Assembly: GCA_029783825.1 (NCBI GenBank)
Contig: JAREIK010000770.1
Coordinates: 154,529-218,528 of the forward strand
DNA length: 64,000 bases
Direction: 5' to 3'
Origin: Sapria himalayana
Lineage: Eukaryota; Streptophyta; Magnoliopsida; Malpighiales; Rafflesiaceae
Part shown: positions 36,591-50,155 of the stretch, piece after piece
Numbering within the stretch: position 1 is the stretch's first letter
How the letters are laid out: each line of letters begins with the position of its first letter
Made by a program: the position numbers and the translations under genes
The notes under the pieces: generated by a model
The model's input: only the letters and a program-made list of their open reading frames with translations
Told to the model about the DNA's origin: nothing
Database searches by the model: none

Positions 36591-38535
36591 TGATACTGCT
36601 GCACCACACACACATAGCGAAGGACCACAGTACACACGTGCACATATTCTTGTCTATTTTGGTGTAGCATTTATCGAGGCCAACAAGCCCTAGAAGCATC
36701 CAGAAGTATGGGCCACCAGCTTGTAGAGGGCCCCACTAGCAAGCCGTAATGATAACATTAATACAACTGACGAGACTGAGCAAAGTAGTCGGGAGTAAAC
36801 TCAGAGTAGCTAGGAGTGGGTCCCACTAGCCCTATCAGGTAGCATAGAGGGCCACCCAACGTCGCACAACAGGAGTAGCGGGTAATCCATGATTAATTGG
36901 AGAGCGGGCAAAATCTGAAGCATCACCAAGCAGGGCCAGTAAGCAATGGAGTCCAGACCAGCCACACGGGAGCGAAAGATTCAAACTTGTAGTTTATGTT
37001 TGTAGTCTTATTTGTATTTTGGACTTTGTTTGCACCATGTTCTTGTAGAGACAGATCATGACATACTCACACACAAAATCTTGTCTGTTCTCTATGTAGC
37101 ATGCAATGAGGGCAACTGGACCCATGAGTATCTCTATGTGGGGCCCACTAATGCATTTTGTAAATACACATTAGGCGATGCTACACTCTTGGGTGCAAAT
37201 GAATGATCTTTATAGCATTTTGTAATTTTTCTTGTATTCGCATGCTTTGAATTATTAGGCATTATGTTTTTATTGTATTTTATGCAAAGAATCATTAAGG
37301 AGCATAGGATTTGGTGGGATGGCCTAAATTAGTCAGTTTTTTAGTCTCTCGTAAGTTGTGTGCCTAAATGATAAATAAAGTGTACATTTTCCAAAAAAAA
37401 AACCAAAAAAAACCATAAACTTTAAATAATAAACCTTAAACCATAAACTATAACCCTAATCCATAAACCCTAAATCCTAAATCTCATGTTTTGTACTTTT
37501 ATAATCAAATGACTAATTGTTAAATTTAATTTGAAATTCAAAACTTTTAGGAATGTCATAGAAATTTATATTTTCGTATATGTAACACAAAGTCATGACT
37601 CAAGGGGTGAGTTATGGATTCAGTCTCTTTCTTGCTTTCGATTATTGTAGCATTCGTAATGGTCATGACTGTATATTTTGTTTCTAGAACACAAAATCAT
37701 ATCGATGAGAATATGCCATAACTTGTGTCTCTCTATTGAACATATTGTTATGACACTAAGAATGATCATGAATACATATTTAATCACTATAATACTTGGT
37801 CACAGTATTGGATATGACCAGAGCTTGTGCATTTTATCTTTATATTGCAATGTCATTCCACTAGGAATGATTGTAACTTTAGACAATCCTCAAGAGCAAA
37901 AGTCATGACCCTAGACAAAGTTAAAGCTCGAGTACTACACTTTATAACTTTGATTTGTGACATCAAGTGTCAATATGCAAGACTAATATTTTGAGTAATG
38001 ATTTAACCCTTTTATACATTTGAATATGATTTATTTACACCTTTTTGGGTATTGTCAGCTTGTATACATAACTCATTTAATATAAAAAAAAGAAATGATA
38101 TTTTTCATATCTATGAGGATATAAAAAAAAGGCTTAGACATGCCAATAGAATAAATTTTTTAATTCTTGATTGAAAGAGAGCCCATACTTCTTGCCCTGC
38201 GCAAACCACCCAGAGGCTAGTATGTTCTAATAGGCTACAAGGTGGTTATTTTTTTAGTGGTGAACTATGTTTTAAAAAAAATGCTTCGAGTGTGTAAATG
38301 AGATATATTTTAGAACAAATTACAATAATCAATATAAATAGCATCCTCAACAACTAGCTATTTCAACACATAGGGGTACAACTTTGGTTTAGACTATTAG
38401 CGTACATGAGTCAAATTACCTTTGATAGCCCAGTGATTCAACATCAAATATGATGTGACATAGTAGAGATAAAGTAAAAGCTCCTATTATTTTTGTTAGA
38501 GCTTTAGCAATCATTCTAGAGTTGAGAGCTAACAA
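36591..38535 (+). mobile_element. unclassified insertion element, copy C (inverted, internal deletion)
   Basis: Reverse complement of copy B over its whole length, with the same satellite junctions at both ends ('ctcctaaaccctgatactgc' and 'gagagctaacaaaataaatt'). An internal deletion of about 475 bp at about 37,240 joins 'cataatgcctaataattc' to 'gcgaatacaagaaaaatt' (read on the complement). The corresponding sequence in B runs from about 26,405 to 26,880. A short 'gaatac' match at both edges suggests microhomology-mediated loss. Frames at 37,012-37,206 and 37,678-37,908 are open but show no recognisable protein. Confidence 0.78.
37411..37485 (-). repeat. degenerate telomere-like tract in copy C
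   Basis: C-rich form: 'ccataaac', 'aaaccttaaa', 'ataaccctaatcc', 'ataaaccctaaatcc'. It includes one exact 'ccctaaa' and 'taaaccc' words, and is the complement of the tracts in A and B. Confidence 0.7.
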
Positions 38536-41500
38536 AATAAATTATTTCAATTATTCGGTATAATTTTAATTTTTATTTTAATTATTTATCAGTTTATTTT
38601 TATAGAAATATTAATTACAAAATAAATTATTAGTGAGACAGATCTAATTTAAATTAAACCGGTATATCCTAAATAATAAAGAATTAATCTCATTTTTTTT
38701 TCATTTTAATTTTAAATATTTAAATTTAATTATTTATTTGTTTATTTTTATATAAATATTAATTACAAAATAAATTATGAGTTACACATATATAATTTAT
38801 ATAAATTATTTTTCATCAAAATAATATAGATAAATATTTTAAAAGAAAAAAAAAATTTCGAAAAAAAAATTATTATGTAGTAATATATTTTGCTTTGCTT
38901 CTGAATCATTTTAGGTTTTGTAATTATATTTTAATTGATATCTATCTTATTAATAATTGATTATTAACTTTTTTTGATCATTATTAGAATATTTATCAAA
39001 AAAATAGTTTATATTGAATTTATATAATATATACTATAATGATTATTATAACTAAATATTGAATTTACTTTTGAAAAAAATTTAAAAATTATTATATTTT
39101 CGAAGTTTATAACCTTAAAAAATGAGAAAAAATAATAAAAATAAATTTTTAGTTATTTCATTTTTAAAAAAAAACCTATAGATCATTAAATGCTTACTTA
39201 CTTAAATTAGTAATCTCATAAACCCCGAAACCCCTAAATACATAAACCTTTTAACAGCTATATACTACTTAATAAATAATAAAACTCATTTTTATTTATA
39301 TTTTTTATAATTTTAAATATTAATTTTAAATTTTCATAGTTTAATTTTTTAGAAAAATTAATTACAAAATAAATTTCGAGTGAGACAAATATTATTTAAA
39401 TAATTTATTTTAATAAAAAAAAATATAAGTTTATAAAAAGAAGGAAAATTAAAAAAATTAAATATTATTATATAATAATATATTTTGATTTGATTTTTAA
39501 TCATTTTATGTAATTTAAATATATTTTAATTAATATTTATATTATTAATAATATTTTATTAATTTAATTTTTGATTATTATTATATTATCTATCATTAAA
39601 ATTATTTATATTGAATTTAAAAGATATATAATTAGTAAGATTAATATAATTATACATGGTATTCACAAATAAAATAATTTTAAAAATTATTTTATTTTCA
39701 AAGGTTATAACCTTTGAAAATCATATAAAATCAAAAATAGAATTTTAAATATTTATTATATAAATAAAACCTATAGATTACTAAATGCCTAAAAAGATAA
39801 ATTGCTAAACTCCTAAACGACAAAACTCCTAAATAATCAAACCATTAAACTAGTATACTATATATAATAAATCATAAATCTCATTTTAATTTGTTTTCAT
39901 TATAATTTTAATATTTATTTTAATTATTTATTAGTTTATTTTTTATAGAAATATTAATTACAAAATAAATAATGAGTGAGAAAAATATAATTTCAATAAT
40001 TTATTTTTAATCAAAAAAAAAGCTTATATAAAGAAGTAAAAATTTAAAAACAAAAAATTATTATTTAGTAAAATATTTTACTTTGATTTTGAATCATTAT
40101 ATATAGGTTTTGCAATTATATTTTAATTGCGATCAATCTTATTAATAATAGTTTATAATTTATTATTTGATCATTTTTATAATATCAAACAATAAAATTA
40201 CTTATATTCAATTAAAATGTCTTATAATTATTAAGTTACTATAACTAAATATTATATTTACATTTGAAAAAAATTTAAAAATTAGTATATTTTCAAAGGT
40301 TATAACCTTCAAGAATAATAAAAAATCGCAAAAATAATTTTTTTATTATTTTATTATTTAACTAAAACTTAAAAACCACTAAATTCCTAAACATTTAAAT
40401 CTCTAGACTCCTAAACCCCAAAACCCCCTAATTACTTAAACCATTAAACTTATATAACCTAAATAATAAATAATAAATCACATTTTTATTTGTATTCATT
40501 ATAATTTTATATATTCATTTTAATTATTTTTTAATTTATTTTTATAGAAATATTAATTACAAAATAAATAATGAGTGAGAGATATAATTTAAATAAATTA
40601 TTTTTTATGAAAAAAAATTAAACTTATCAAAATTAACAAAATTTCATAAATTTAAAATTTTATTTAGTAATATAATTTACTTTGATTTTGAATTATTTTG
40701 GGTTCAGCAAATATATTTTAATTAATATCTATCTTATTAATAATAGTTTATTAATTAATTTTTTGATCATTATTATAATATATATTAATACATTTTTTTA
40801 TATTGAATCTACAACAAATATAATTATTAAGATTATTATAACTAAGTATTGTATTCATATATAATAACTATTAAAAAATTATTATATTTTCAAAGGTTAT
40901 AACCTTTGAAAATCATGAAAATTCATAAAAATAATTTTTTTGTTATTTCATTTATTAAATAAAACCTATAAACACGAAAATGTGTAAACATATAAATCAA
41001 TAAACTCCTTATCCCAAAAACCACAAAAAACTTAAACAAATAAAATGGTTATACTCTAAATAATAAATCATAAATCTCATTTTTATTAGTATTCATTATA
41101 ATTTTAAATATACATTTTAATTATTTATTAGTTTAATTTTATATAAATATAAATTAAAAAATAAATTATTAGTGAGACAAATATAATTTAAATAATTTAT
41201 TTTTCATCAAAAAATATATAGGCTTATAAATGGATAAAAAATTTAAATATTTAAAATTAATATTTAGTAAAATATTTCACTTTGATTTTTAGTCATTTTA
41301 GGTTTTGCAAATATATTTTAAACAATATTTATCTTATTAATATTTAGTTATTACTTTTTTATGATCATTATTATAATAAATATCAATAAAATAGTTTATA
41401 TTGAATTTATATTATATATAATTATTGTGATTATTATAATTTCATATTGTATTCACTTTTCATATTATATTTTCAACGGTTATAACCTTCAAAAATGAGA

Positions 41501-43434
41501 AAAAATAACAAAAATAAATTTTTTGTTATTTTATTTTTATAAAAACCTATAAACCACTAAATGACTAAATACTAAAATGACTAAACTCTTAAACCCCAAA
41601 GCCCATAAATACTTAAAACATCGTATTAGTATAGTCTAAATAATAAATCATAAATCTCAATTTTATTAGTATTCATTATAATTTTAAATATTCATTTTAA
41701 TTATTTATCAGTTTATTTTTAAAGAAATATTAATTACAAAATAAATTATTAGTGAGACAGATATAATTTAAATAATTTATTTTTCTTAAAAAAAATATAT
41801 ATGCTGATAAAAAAGGTAAAATTTTAAAAATAAAAAATTATTATTTAATAATATATCTTATTTTGATTTTTAATCATTTTATATTTTACAATTATATTTA
41901 AATTTATATCATTCTTATAAATATAAGTTTATTATTTTATTTATTCATCATTATTATAATATCTATCAATAAAATTATATATATTGAGTTTACATTATAT
42001 ATAATTATTAAGATTATTATAACTAAATATTATATTCACATTTAAAAAAAATTAGAATTATTAAATTTTGAAAGGTTACAACCTTCAAAAATTAAAAAAA
42101 ATCAAAAAATTAAATTTTTTATTTTTTCATTCTTTAAATAAAAACTATAAATCACTAAAGGACTAAATAATTAAATCACTTAACTCCTAAACCACAAAAC
42201 GCCTAAATACTTAGACCATTAAACCGGTATATCTTGATTAATAAATAATAAATCTTAATTTTATTTGTATTCATTATAATTTTAAATATTCAATTTAATT
42301 TTTAGTAGTGTATTATTATAGAATTATATATTACAAAATAAATTAAGAGTAACACAAATATAAATTATATAATTTATTTTTAATAACAAAAATATAAACT
42401 TATAATAAAAGCAAAACATTAAAAAAAATTATTATTTAGTAATATATATTACTTTGATTTGAATAAATTTAGATTTTGCAAATACATTTTAAATAATAAT
42501 TATTTTATTAATAATAGTTTATTAATAATTATTTATATTGAATTTAAATGAATTATAATTATGAAGATTATTATAAATAAATATTATATTTACATATGAA
42601 AAAAATTTAAAAATTATTTTATTTTTAAAAGGATATAATGTTCATAAATTAGAAAAAATAATAAAAATAAATTTTTTGCTATATCATTGTATAAATAAAA
42701 CGTATAAATCACTAAATTCCTAAACACTTAAACATCTAAAGTCCTAAACACAAAAGCCCCTAAATACTTAAACCTTTAATCTTGTAAACCTTAAATATAA
42801 TTTAAATAATTTATTTAAATATTAATTACAAAATAAATTATAAATGATACAAATATAATTTAAATAATTTATTTTTCATCAAAAAAGAATATAAGCTTAT
42901 AAAAAAAGCAAAAACTAAAAAACAAAAATTGTTATTAAGTAATAAATTTTACTTGTATTTTGAATAATTTTAGGGTTTTCAATTATATTTAAATTTATAT
43001 CCATCATAATATTAATAGCATATTAATTGATTTTTTGATAATTGATATCATATCTATGAATAAAATTGTTTATATTTAGTTTATATTATATATAATAATA
43101 ATGATTATTAATACTAAATAATGTATTCACATTTTTATAAAATTTTAAAATTATTATATTGGCAGAGGCTATATAACCTTTGAAAATGTGAAAAAATATC
43201 AAAAATAATATTTCTGTTATTTCATTGTTTAAACAAAACATATAAACCACTAAATGCTTAAAAACATAAATTTCTAAAGACATAAATGACAAAACCTATA
43301 AATACATAATATATTAAACTAGTATACATTAATAATAATTCATAAATCTCATTTTAATTTTTATTCAGTATAATTTTAAATTTTTATTTTAATTATTTAT
43401 CAATTTATTTTTATTGAAATATTAATTACAAAAT

Positions 43435-43600
43435 AAATAATGAGTGAAACAGATATATTTTAAATTAAAATGGTATACCCTAAATAATAAAGAATAAATC
43501 TCATTTTTTTATTATAATTTTAAATATTCATTTTAATTATTTATTTGTTTATTTTTATATAAATATTAATAAATAAATAAATTGAGTTAGACAAATATAA
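43435..43600 (+). repeat. partial monomer duplication giving the ~740-bp unit class (representative)
   Basis: After 'ttacaaaataaataatgagtgaaacagatatattttaaatt' type sequence the monomer restarts at 'aaaatggtataccctaaa' and again runs through 'ttaattatttatttg' to 'attgagttagacaaat'. About 140 bp of the unit start is therefore present twice, in diverged form. The same structure occurs near 7,250, 11,980, 31,020, 35,000, 38,640, 44,790, 52,380, 56,760 and 61,200, and reversed near 16,060, 23,610, 24,950, 29,070 and 61,920. Confidence 0.8.
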
Positions 43601-45804
43601 TTTATATGAATTATTTTTCATCAAAAAAAATATAGATAAACTAATTAAAAGAAAAAAAAATTAAAAACAAAAAATTATTATATAGTAATATAATTTGCTC
43701 TGCTTCTGAATCATTATAGGTTTTGTAATTATATTTTAATTGATATCTATCTTATTAATAATTGATTATTAATTTATTTTTTGATCATTATTATAAAATT
43801 TATCTATAATATTGTTTATATTGAATTTATATGATATATAAATATAATGATTATAATAACTAAATATTGAATTCACATTTGAAAAAAATTAAAAAATTAT
43901 TATATTTTCAAAGGTTATAACCTTTGAAAATATAAAAAAAATAAAAAAAATAAATATTTTGTAATTTTAATTTTTAAATAAAACCTATAAACGACTAAAT
44001 GCATACACAGTTAAATCAGTAAACTTCTAAAGACCATAATGCCTAAATACATAAACCATTAAACCGCTATATACTACTTAATAATTAAGAAATCTAATTT
44101 TTATTTCAAATTATTATAATTTTATATATTCATTTTAATTATTTATTAGTTTATTTTTATCTAAGTTTTTATTACAAAATAAATTATGTGTGCGACAAAT
44201 TAATTTAAAAAATTTATTTTTAATAAAAAAAAATATATGCTTATAAAAGAACTAAAAATGTAAAAATTAAAAATTATTATCCAATAATATTTGTTACTTT
44301 AATTTTGAATCAATTTGGATTTTATAAATATTTTTTAATTAATATCTATCTTGTTATTAATAGTTTATTAATTTAATTTTTGATCATTATTTAATATCTA
44401 TCAATAAAATTATTTATATTGAATTTATATGATAAATAATTATTAATATTATTATAACTAAATATTGTATTCACATTTTAAAAAATTTTAAATATTATTA
44501 TATTTTCAAAGGTTATAACCTATGAAAATGACAAAAAATTATAATTTTTTTTTGTTTTTTATTGTTTAAATAAAACCTATAAACCACTAAATGCCTAAAA
44601 ACATGAATCGCTAAACACCTATATGACAAAACATCCAAATACAAAACCTATTAAATTGGTATACATTAATAATAAATAATAAATCTCATTTTAATTTTTA
44701 TTCAATATAATTTTAAATTTTTATTTTAATTATTTATCAGTTTAATTTTATCAAAATATTAATTAAAAAATAAATTATTATTGAGACGGATATAATTTAA
44801 ATTAAACCGGTATACCCTAAATAATAAATAATAAATCCCATTTTTTTAATTATAATTTTAAATATTCATTTTAATTATTTATTTGTTTATTGTTATATAA
44901 ATATTAATTAAAAAATAAATTAAAAGTTAGACAAATATAATTTATGTAAATTATTTTTAATCTAAAAAATATAGATAAATTTTTTAAAATAAAAAAAATT
45001 TACAAAACAAAAAATTATTATATTGTAATATATTTTGGTTTGTTATGAATCATTTTATGTCTTGTAATTAAATTTTAATTGATATCTATCTTATAAATTA
45101 TAGATTATTAATATATATTTTAATCATATTAGAATATTAATCAATAAAATTGTCTATATTTAATTTATATGATATATAAATATAATGATTATTATAACTA
45201 AATATTGAATTCGCATTTAAAAAAAATTTAAAAATTATTCTATTTTCAAAGGTTATAACCTTTGAAAATATCAAAAAATAAAAAAAAATAAATTTTTTGT
45301 TATTTTATTTTTTAAATAAAACCTATAAACCACTCAATGCATACACAATTAAATCAGTTTACTTCTAAACCGTGTAATACCTAAATACATAAACTATTAA
45401 ACCACTATATAATACATAATAATTGATAAATCTAATTTTTATTTCTATTTATTATAATTTTAAATATTCATTTAATTATTTATTAGTTTATTTTACAGAA
45501 ATATTTATTACAAAAGAAATTATGAGTAAGACAAATATAATTTAAATAATTTCTTTATAATCAAAATATATATATACGCTTATAAAAGAAGTACTATTAA
45601 AAATTAAAAATTATTATTCAGTAATATATTTTACTTTAATTTTGAATCAATTTGGGGTTTTTAAATATTTTTTAATTAATATCTATCTTATTAATAATAA
45701 TTTATTAATTTAATTTTTGATCATTAACATAATAACTATAAATAAAATTGTTTATATTGAATTTATATGATGTATGATTATTAAAAATATTATAACAAAA
45801 TATT

Positions 45805-45850
45805 GTATTCACATTTCATAAATCTTAAAATCTCAAAATCATTAAACTGG
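45805..45850 (+). repeat. satellite monomer with core deletion shared with 8.3 kb
   Basis: 'cacatttcataaatct' runs directly into 'tctcaaaatcattaaactgg' with no dyad core. It has the same structure as the monomer at 8,290-8,330. Confidence 0.75.
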
Positions 45851-47016
45851 TATACATTAATAATAAATCATAAATCACATTTTAATTTTTATTCAGTATA
45901 ATTTAAATTTTTATTTTAATTATTTATCAGTTTAATTTTTTAAAAATATTAATTACAAAATAAATTATTAGTGAGACATAAAATTTAAATAATTTATATT
46001 TCATCAAAAAAAATATAAGCTTATAAAAATAGGCACAATTTTAAAAACAAAAATTTATTATTTAGTAGAATATTTTATTTTGATTTTGTATCATTTTAGA
46101 TTTTGCATTTATATTTTAATTTATATCATTCTTTTTAATAATAGTTTATTAATAATTTATTTATCATTATTATAATATATAATAATAAAATTATTTATAT
46201 TGAGTTTACATTATATATAATTATTAAGATTATTATAACTAAATATTATATTCACATTTAAAAAAAATTAAAAATTATTATATTTTCAAAGGTTATAACC
46301 TTCAAAAATTAAAAAAAAACAAAAAAGTTATATTTTTTGTTTTTTCAATATTTAAATAAAAACTATAAATCACTAAAGGCATAAACACTTAAATCACTAA
46401 ACCCCAAAAGACCTAAATAGCTAAACCATTAAAACTGTATATCCTGAATAATAAATAATATATCTTACTTTTATTTGTATTCATTATAACTTTAAATATT
46501 CATCTTAATTATTTTTTAGTTTATTTTTATAGAATTATAATTTACAAAATATATCATGAGGAAGACAAATAATTTAAATAATATACTTTTAAGAACAAAA
46601 AATATAAACTTATAAAAAGAAGGAAAACATCAAAAACATTATTATTTAGTAATTTATTTTACTTTGATTTTAAATAAATTTAGGGTTTTCAAATATATTT
46701 TAAATAATATCTATCTTATTTATAATAGTTTATTAATTTATTTTTTGATCATTTATATAATATCTATCAATATAATGGTTTTATTGAATTTATATGATAT
46801 ATAATTATTAATATTATCATAAATAAATATAGTATTCACATTAAAAAAAATTTAAAAATTGTTATATTTTCAAAGGTTATAACGATAAAAAATTAGAAAA
46901 AATAACAAAAAATAAATTTTTTGTTATATCATTGTTTAAATAAAACTTATAAACCATTAAATACCTAAACACATAAATCTTTAAACTCCTAAACACCGAA
47001 GCCCCTAAATACTTAA

Positions 47017-47084
47017 ACCTTTAAACTCATAAACCTTAAATATAATTTATACCTTTAAACTCATAAACCTTAAATATAATTTAT
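47017..47084 (+). repeat. perfect 2 x 34-bp tandem duplication
   Basis: The 34 bases at 47,017-47,050 (beginning 'acctttaaactcataaacc') are repeated exactly at 47,051-47,084. Other monomers carry this stretch once, so the duplication is recent. Confidence 0.95.
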
Positions 47085-50000
47085 ATAATTTATTGAAATA
47101 TTAATTACAAAATAAATTATGAGTGATACAAATATAATTTAAATAATTTATTTTTTATCAAAAATATATATAATTTTATAAAATGAGCCAAAAACTAAAA
47201 AACAAAAATTATTATTTAGTAATAAATTTTACTTTGATTTTTAATAATTTTAAGTTTTGCAATTATATTTTAATTTATATCTATCATATTAATAATGGCA
47301 TATTAATTTATTTTTTGATAATTGATTTAATATCTATCAATAAAATTCTTTATATTTTGTTTAGATTATATATAATTATAATTATTATTATTACAAATAT
47401 TGTATTCACATTTTTAAAAAATTTTAACATTATTTTATTTTCAAAGGTTATAACCTTTGAAAATAAAGAAAATATCAAACATAATTTTTTTTTATTTCAT
47501 TATTTAAATAAATCCTATAAACCACTAAATGCCTAAATTCTTAAATGAATAACTTCTAAATCTCGAAAACCCTAAATAGATAATTTTTTTAATCAGATAT
47601 ATCATAAATAATAAACAATAAATCTCTTTTTTATTTTTTTCTTTATAATTTTAAAGATTCATTTTAATTATTTATTTGTTTATTTTATATAAATATTAAT
47701 TACAAAATAAATTATGACTTAGACAATTATAATTTATAATTATTATTTTTCATCAAAAAAAATATAGATAAACTTATTAAAAAAAAATTAAAAACAAAAA
47801 ATTATTATATAATAATATAATTTGCTTTGCTTCTGAATCATTATTGGTTTTGTAATTATATTTTAATTGATATCTATCTTATTAATAATAGATCATTAAT
47901 TTATTTTTTGATCATTATTAGAATATTTAGCAATAAAATTGTTTATATTGAATTTATATGATATTTAAAAATAATGATTATTATTACTAAATATTGAATT
48001 CACTTTTGAATAAAATTTTAAAATTATTATATTTTCAAATATATAACCTTTCAAAATGTGAAAAAATAAAAAAAATATATTTTTTTGATATTTCATTGTT
48101 TAATTAAAACCTATAAACCACCAAATGCCTAAACAGTTAATTCAATAACTCCTAAATCTCTAAAACTTTAAATAATAAATAATAATCCTTTTAAATCGGT
48201 AACCATAAATAATAAATAATAAATCTCAATATTATTGTTTTTATTATAATTTTAAATATTCATTGTAATTATTTATTTGTTTATTTTTATATAAATATTA
48301 ATTACAAAATAAATTATGAGTTAGAAAATATAATTTATATAAATTATTTTTCATTAAAATTAAAAATAATTTATTTTAAAAGAAAAAAAAAATTCAAAAC
48401 AACAAATTATTATATAGTAATTTATTTTGATTTGTTCTGAATCATTTTTATATAGTAATATATTTTTCATCTAAATATTATTATATAGTAATATATTTTG
48501 ATTTGATTTTGAATCATTGTGTTATGTAAATATATTTTAATTATTATTTATATTATTAATAATAGTTTATTAATTTAATTTTTGATAATTATTATAATAT
48601 CTATCATTAAAATTGTTTATATTGAATTTTTATGATATATAATTAGTAAGAATAATCTAATAATACATAGTATTCATATTTCAAAAAATTTTTAAAATTA
48701 TTTTATTTTTAATTGTTATAACATTTGAAAATCAGAAAAAATCTAAAAAAAGTTTTTTTTATTTTTATTATATAAATAAAACATATAAACCACTAAATAC
48801 CTAAAAACATAAATTTATAAACTCCTAAATGACAAAACACTTAAATAATCAAACCATTAAACCAGTATACCACATATAATAAATCATAAATCTCATTTTA
48901 ATTTGTATTCATTATAATTTTAAATATTCATTTTAATTATTTATTAGTTTATTTTTATAGAAATATTATTTACAAAATAAATAATGAGTTTGACAAATAT
49001 AATTTTAATAATTTATTTATAATCAAAAAATAATATAAGCTTATAAAAAGAAATAAAAATTTAAAACAAAAAAGTATTATTTAGAAATATATTTTAATTT
49101 GATTTTGAATCATTATATATAGGTTCTGCAATTATATTTTAATTACTAACAATCTTATTAATAAAATTTTTTTAATTTATTATTTGATCATTTTTATAAA
49201 TATCTTACAATAAAATTACTTATAATCAATTTAAATATCTTATAATTATTTATATTATTATAACAAGATATTATATTTACATTTGAAAAAAATTTAAAAA
49301 TTATTATATTTTCAAAGGTTATAACCTTCAAATTTATAAAAAATAACAAAAATAATTTTTTATTATTTAAATAAAACTTATAAACCACTAAATGCCTAAA
49401 CATTTAAATCTCTAGACTCCTAAACCCCAAAACCCCCTAAATACTTAAACAATTAAACCTATATAACATAATTAATAAATAATAAATTTCATTTTTATTT
49501 GTATTCATTATAATTTTAAAAATTTATTTTAATTATTTTTAGTTTATTTTTATAAAAATATTAATTACAAAATAAATAATGATTGAGACAGATATAATTT
49601 AAATAAATTATTTTTTATGAAAAAAAAATATAATCATATAAAAATAATCAAAATTTCAAAAATTTAAAATTTTATTTAGTAATATAATTTACTTTGATTT
49701 TGAATTATTTTGGTTTCTGCAAATATATTTTAATTAATATCTATCTTATTAATAATAGGAAATTATTTTATTTTTTCATCATTATAATAATATATATTAA
49801 TATATATTTTTATATTGAATCTACAAAAAATATAATTATTAATTTTATTATAACTAAGTATTGTATTCATATTTTAGAACTATTAAAAAATTATTATATT
49901 TTTAAAGGTCATAAGCTTTGAAAATCACGAAAATTCATAAAAATAAATATTTTGTTATTTCATTGATTAAATAAAACCTATAAACACGAAAATGTGTAAA

Positions 50001-50129
50001 CATATAAATCAATAAAATCATTAAGCCCAAAACTGAAAAAACATAAACAATTAAATAGTTATACCCTAAATAATAAATCATAAATCTCATTTTTATTAGT
50101 ATTCATTATAATTTTAAATATACATTTTA

Positions 50130-50155
50130 ATTATTTATTAGTCTTATATTTTACT
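50130..50155 (+). repeat. truncated monomer junction
   Basis: At about 50,142 'ttatttattagt' passes into 'cttatattttactttatt'. About 140 bp normally present between these segments ('tttttatagaaatattaattac' and following) is missing. Confidence 0.65.

Noticed and set aside
37012..37206. 64-residue frame in copy C
   Set aside because: Crosses sequence that is present in A and B but not readable as the same protein there. No family resemblance.
25065..38535. One large simple palindrome centred between B and C
   Set aside because: The orientation switch is at about 30,425, not midway between B and C (about 32,060), and one side has extra satellite and the LTR-like fragment. The modules are inverted copies but the whole interval is not a symmetric palindrome.
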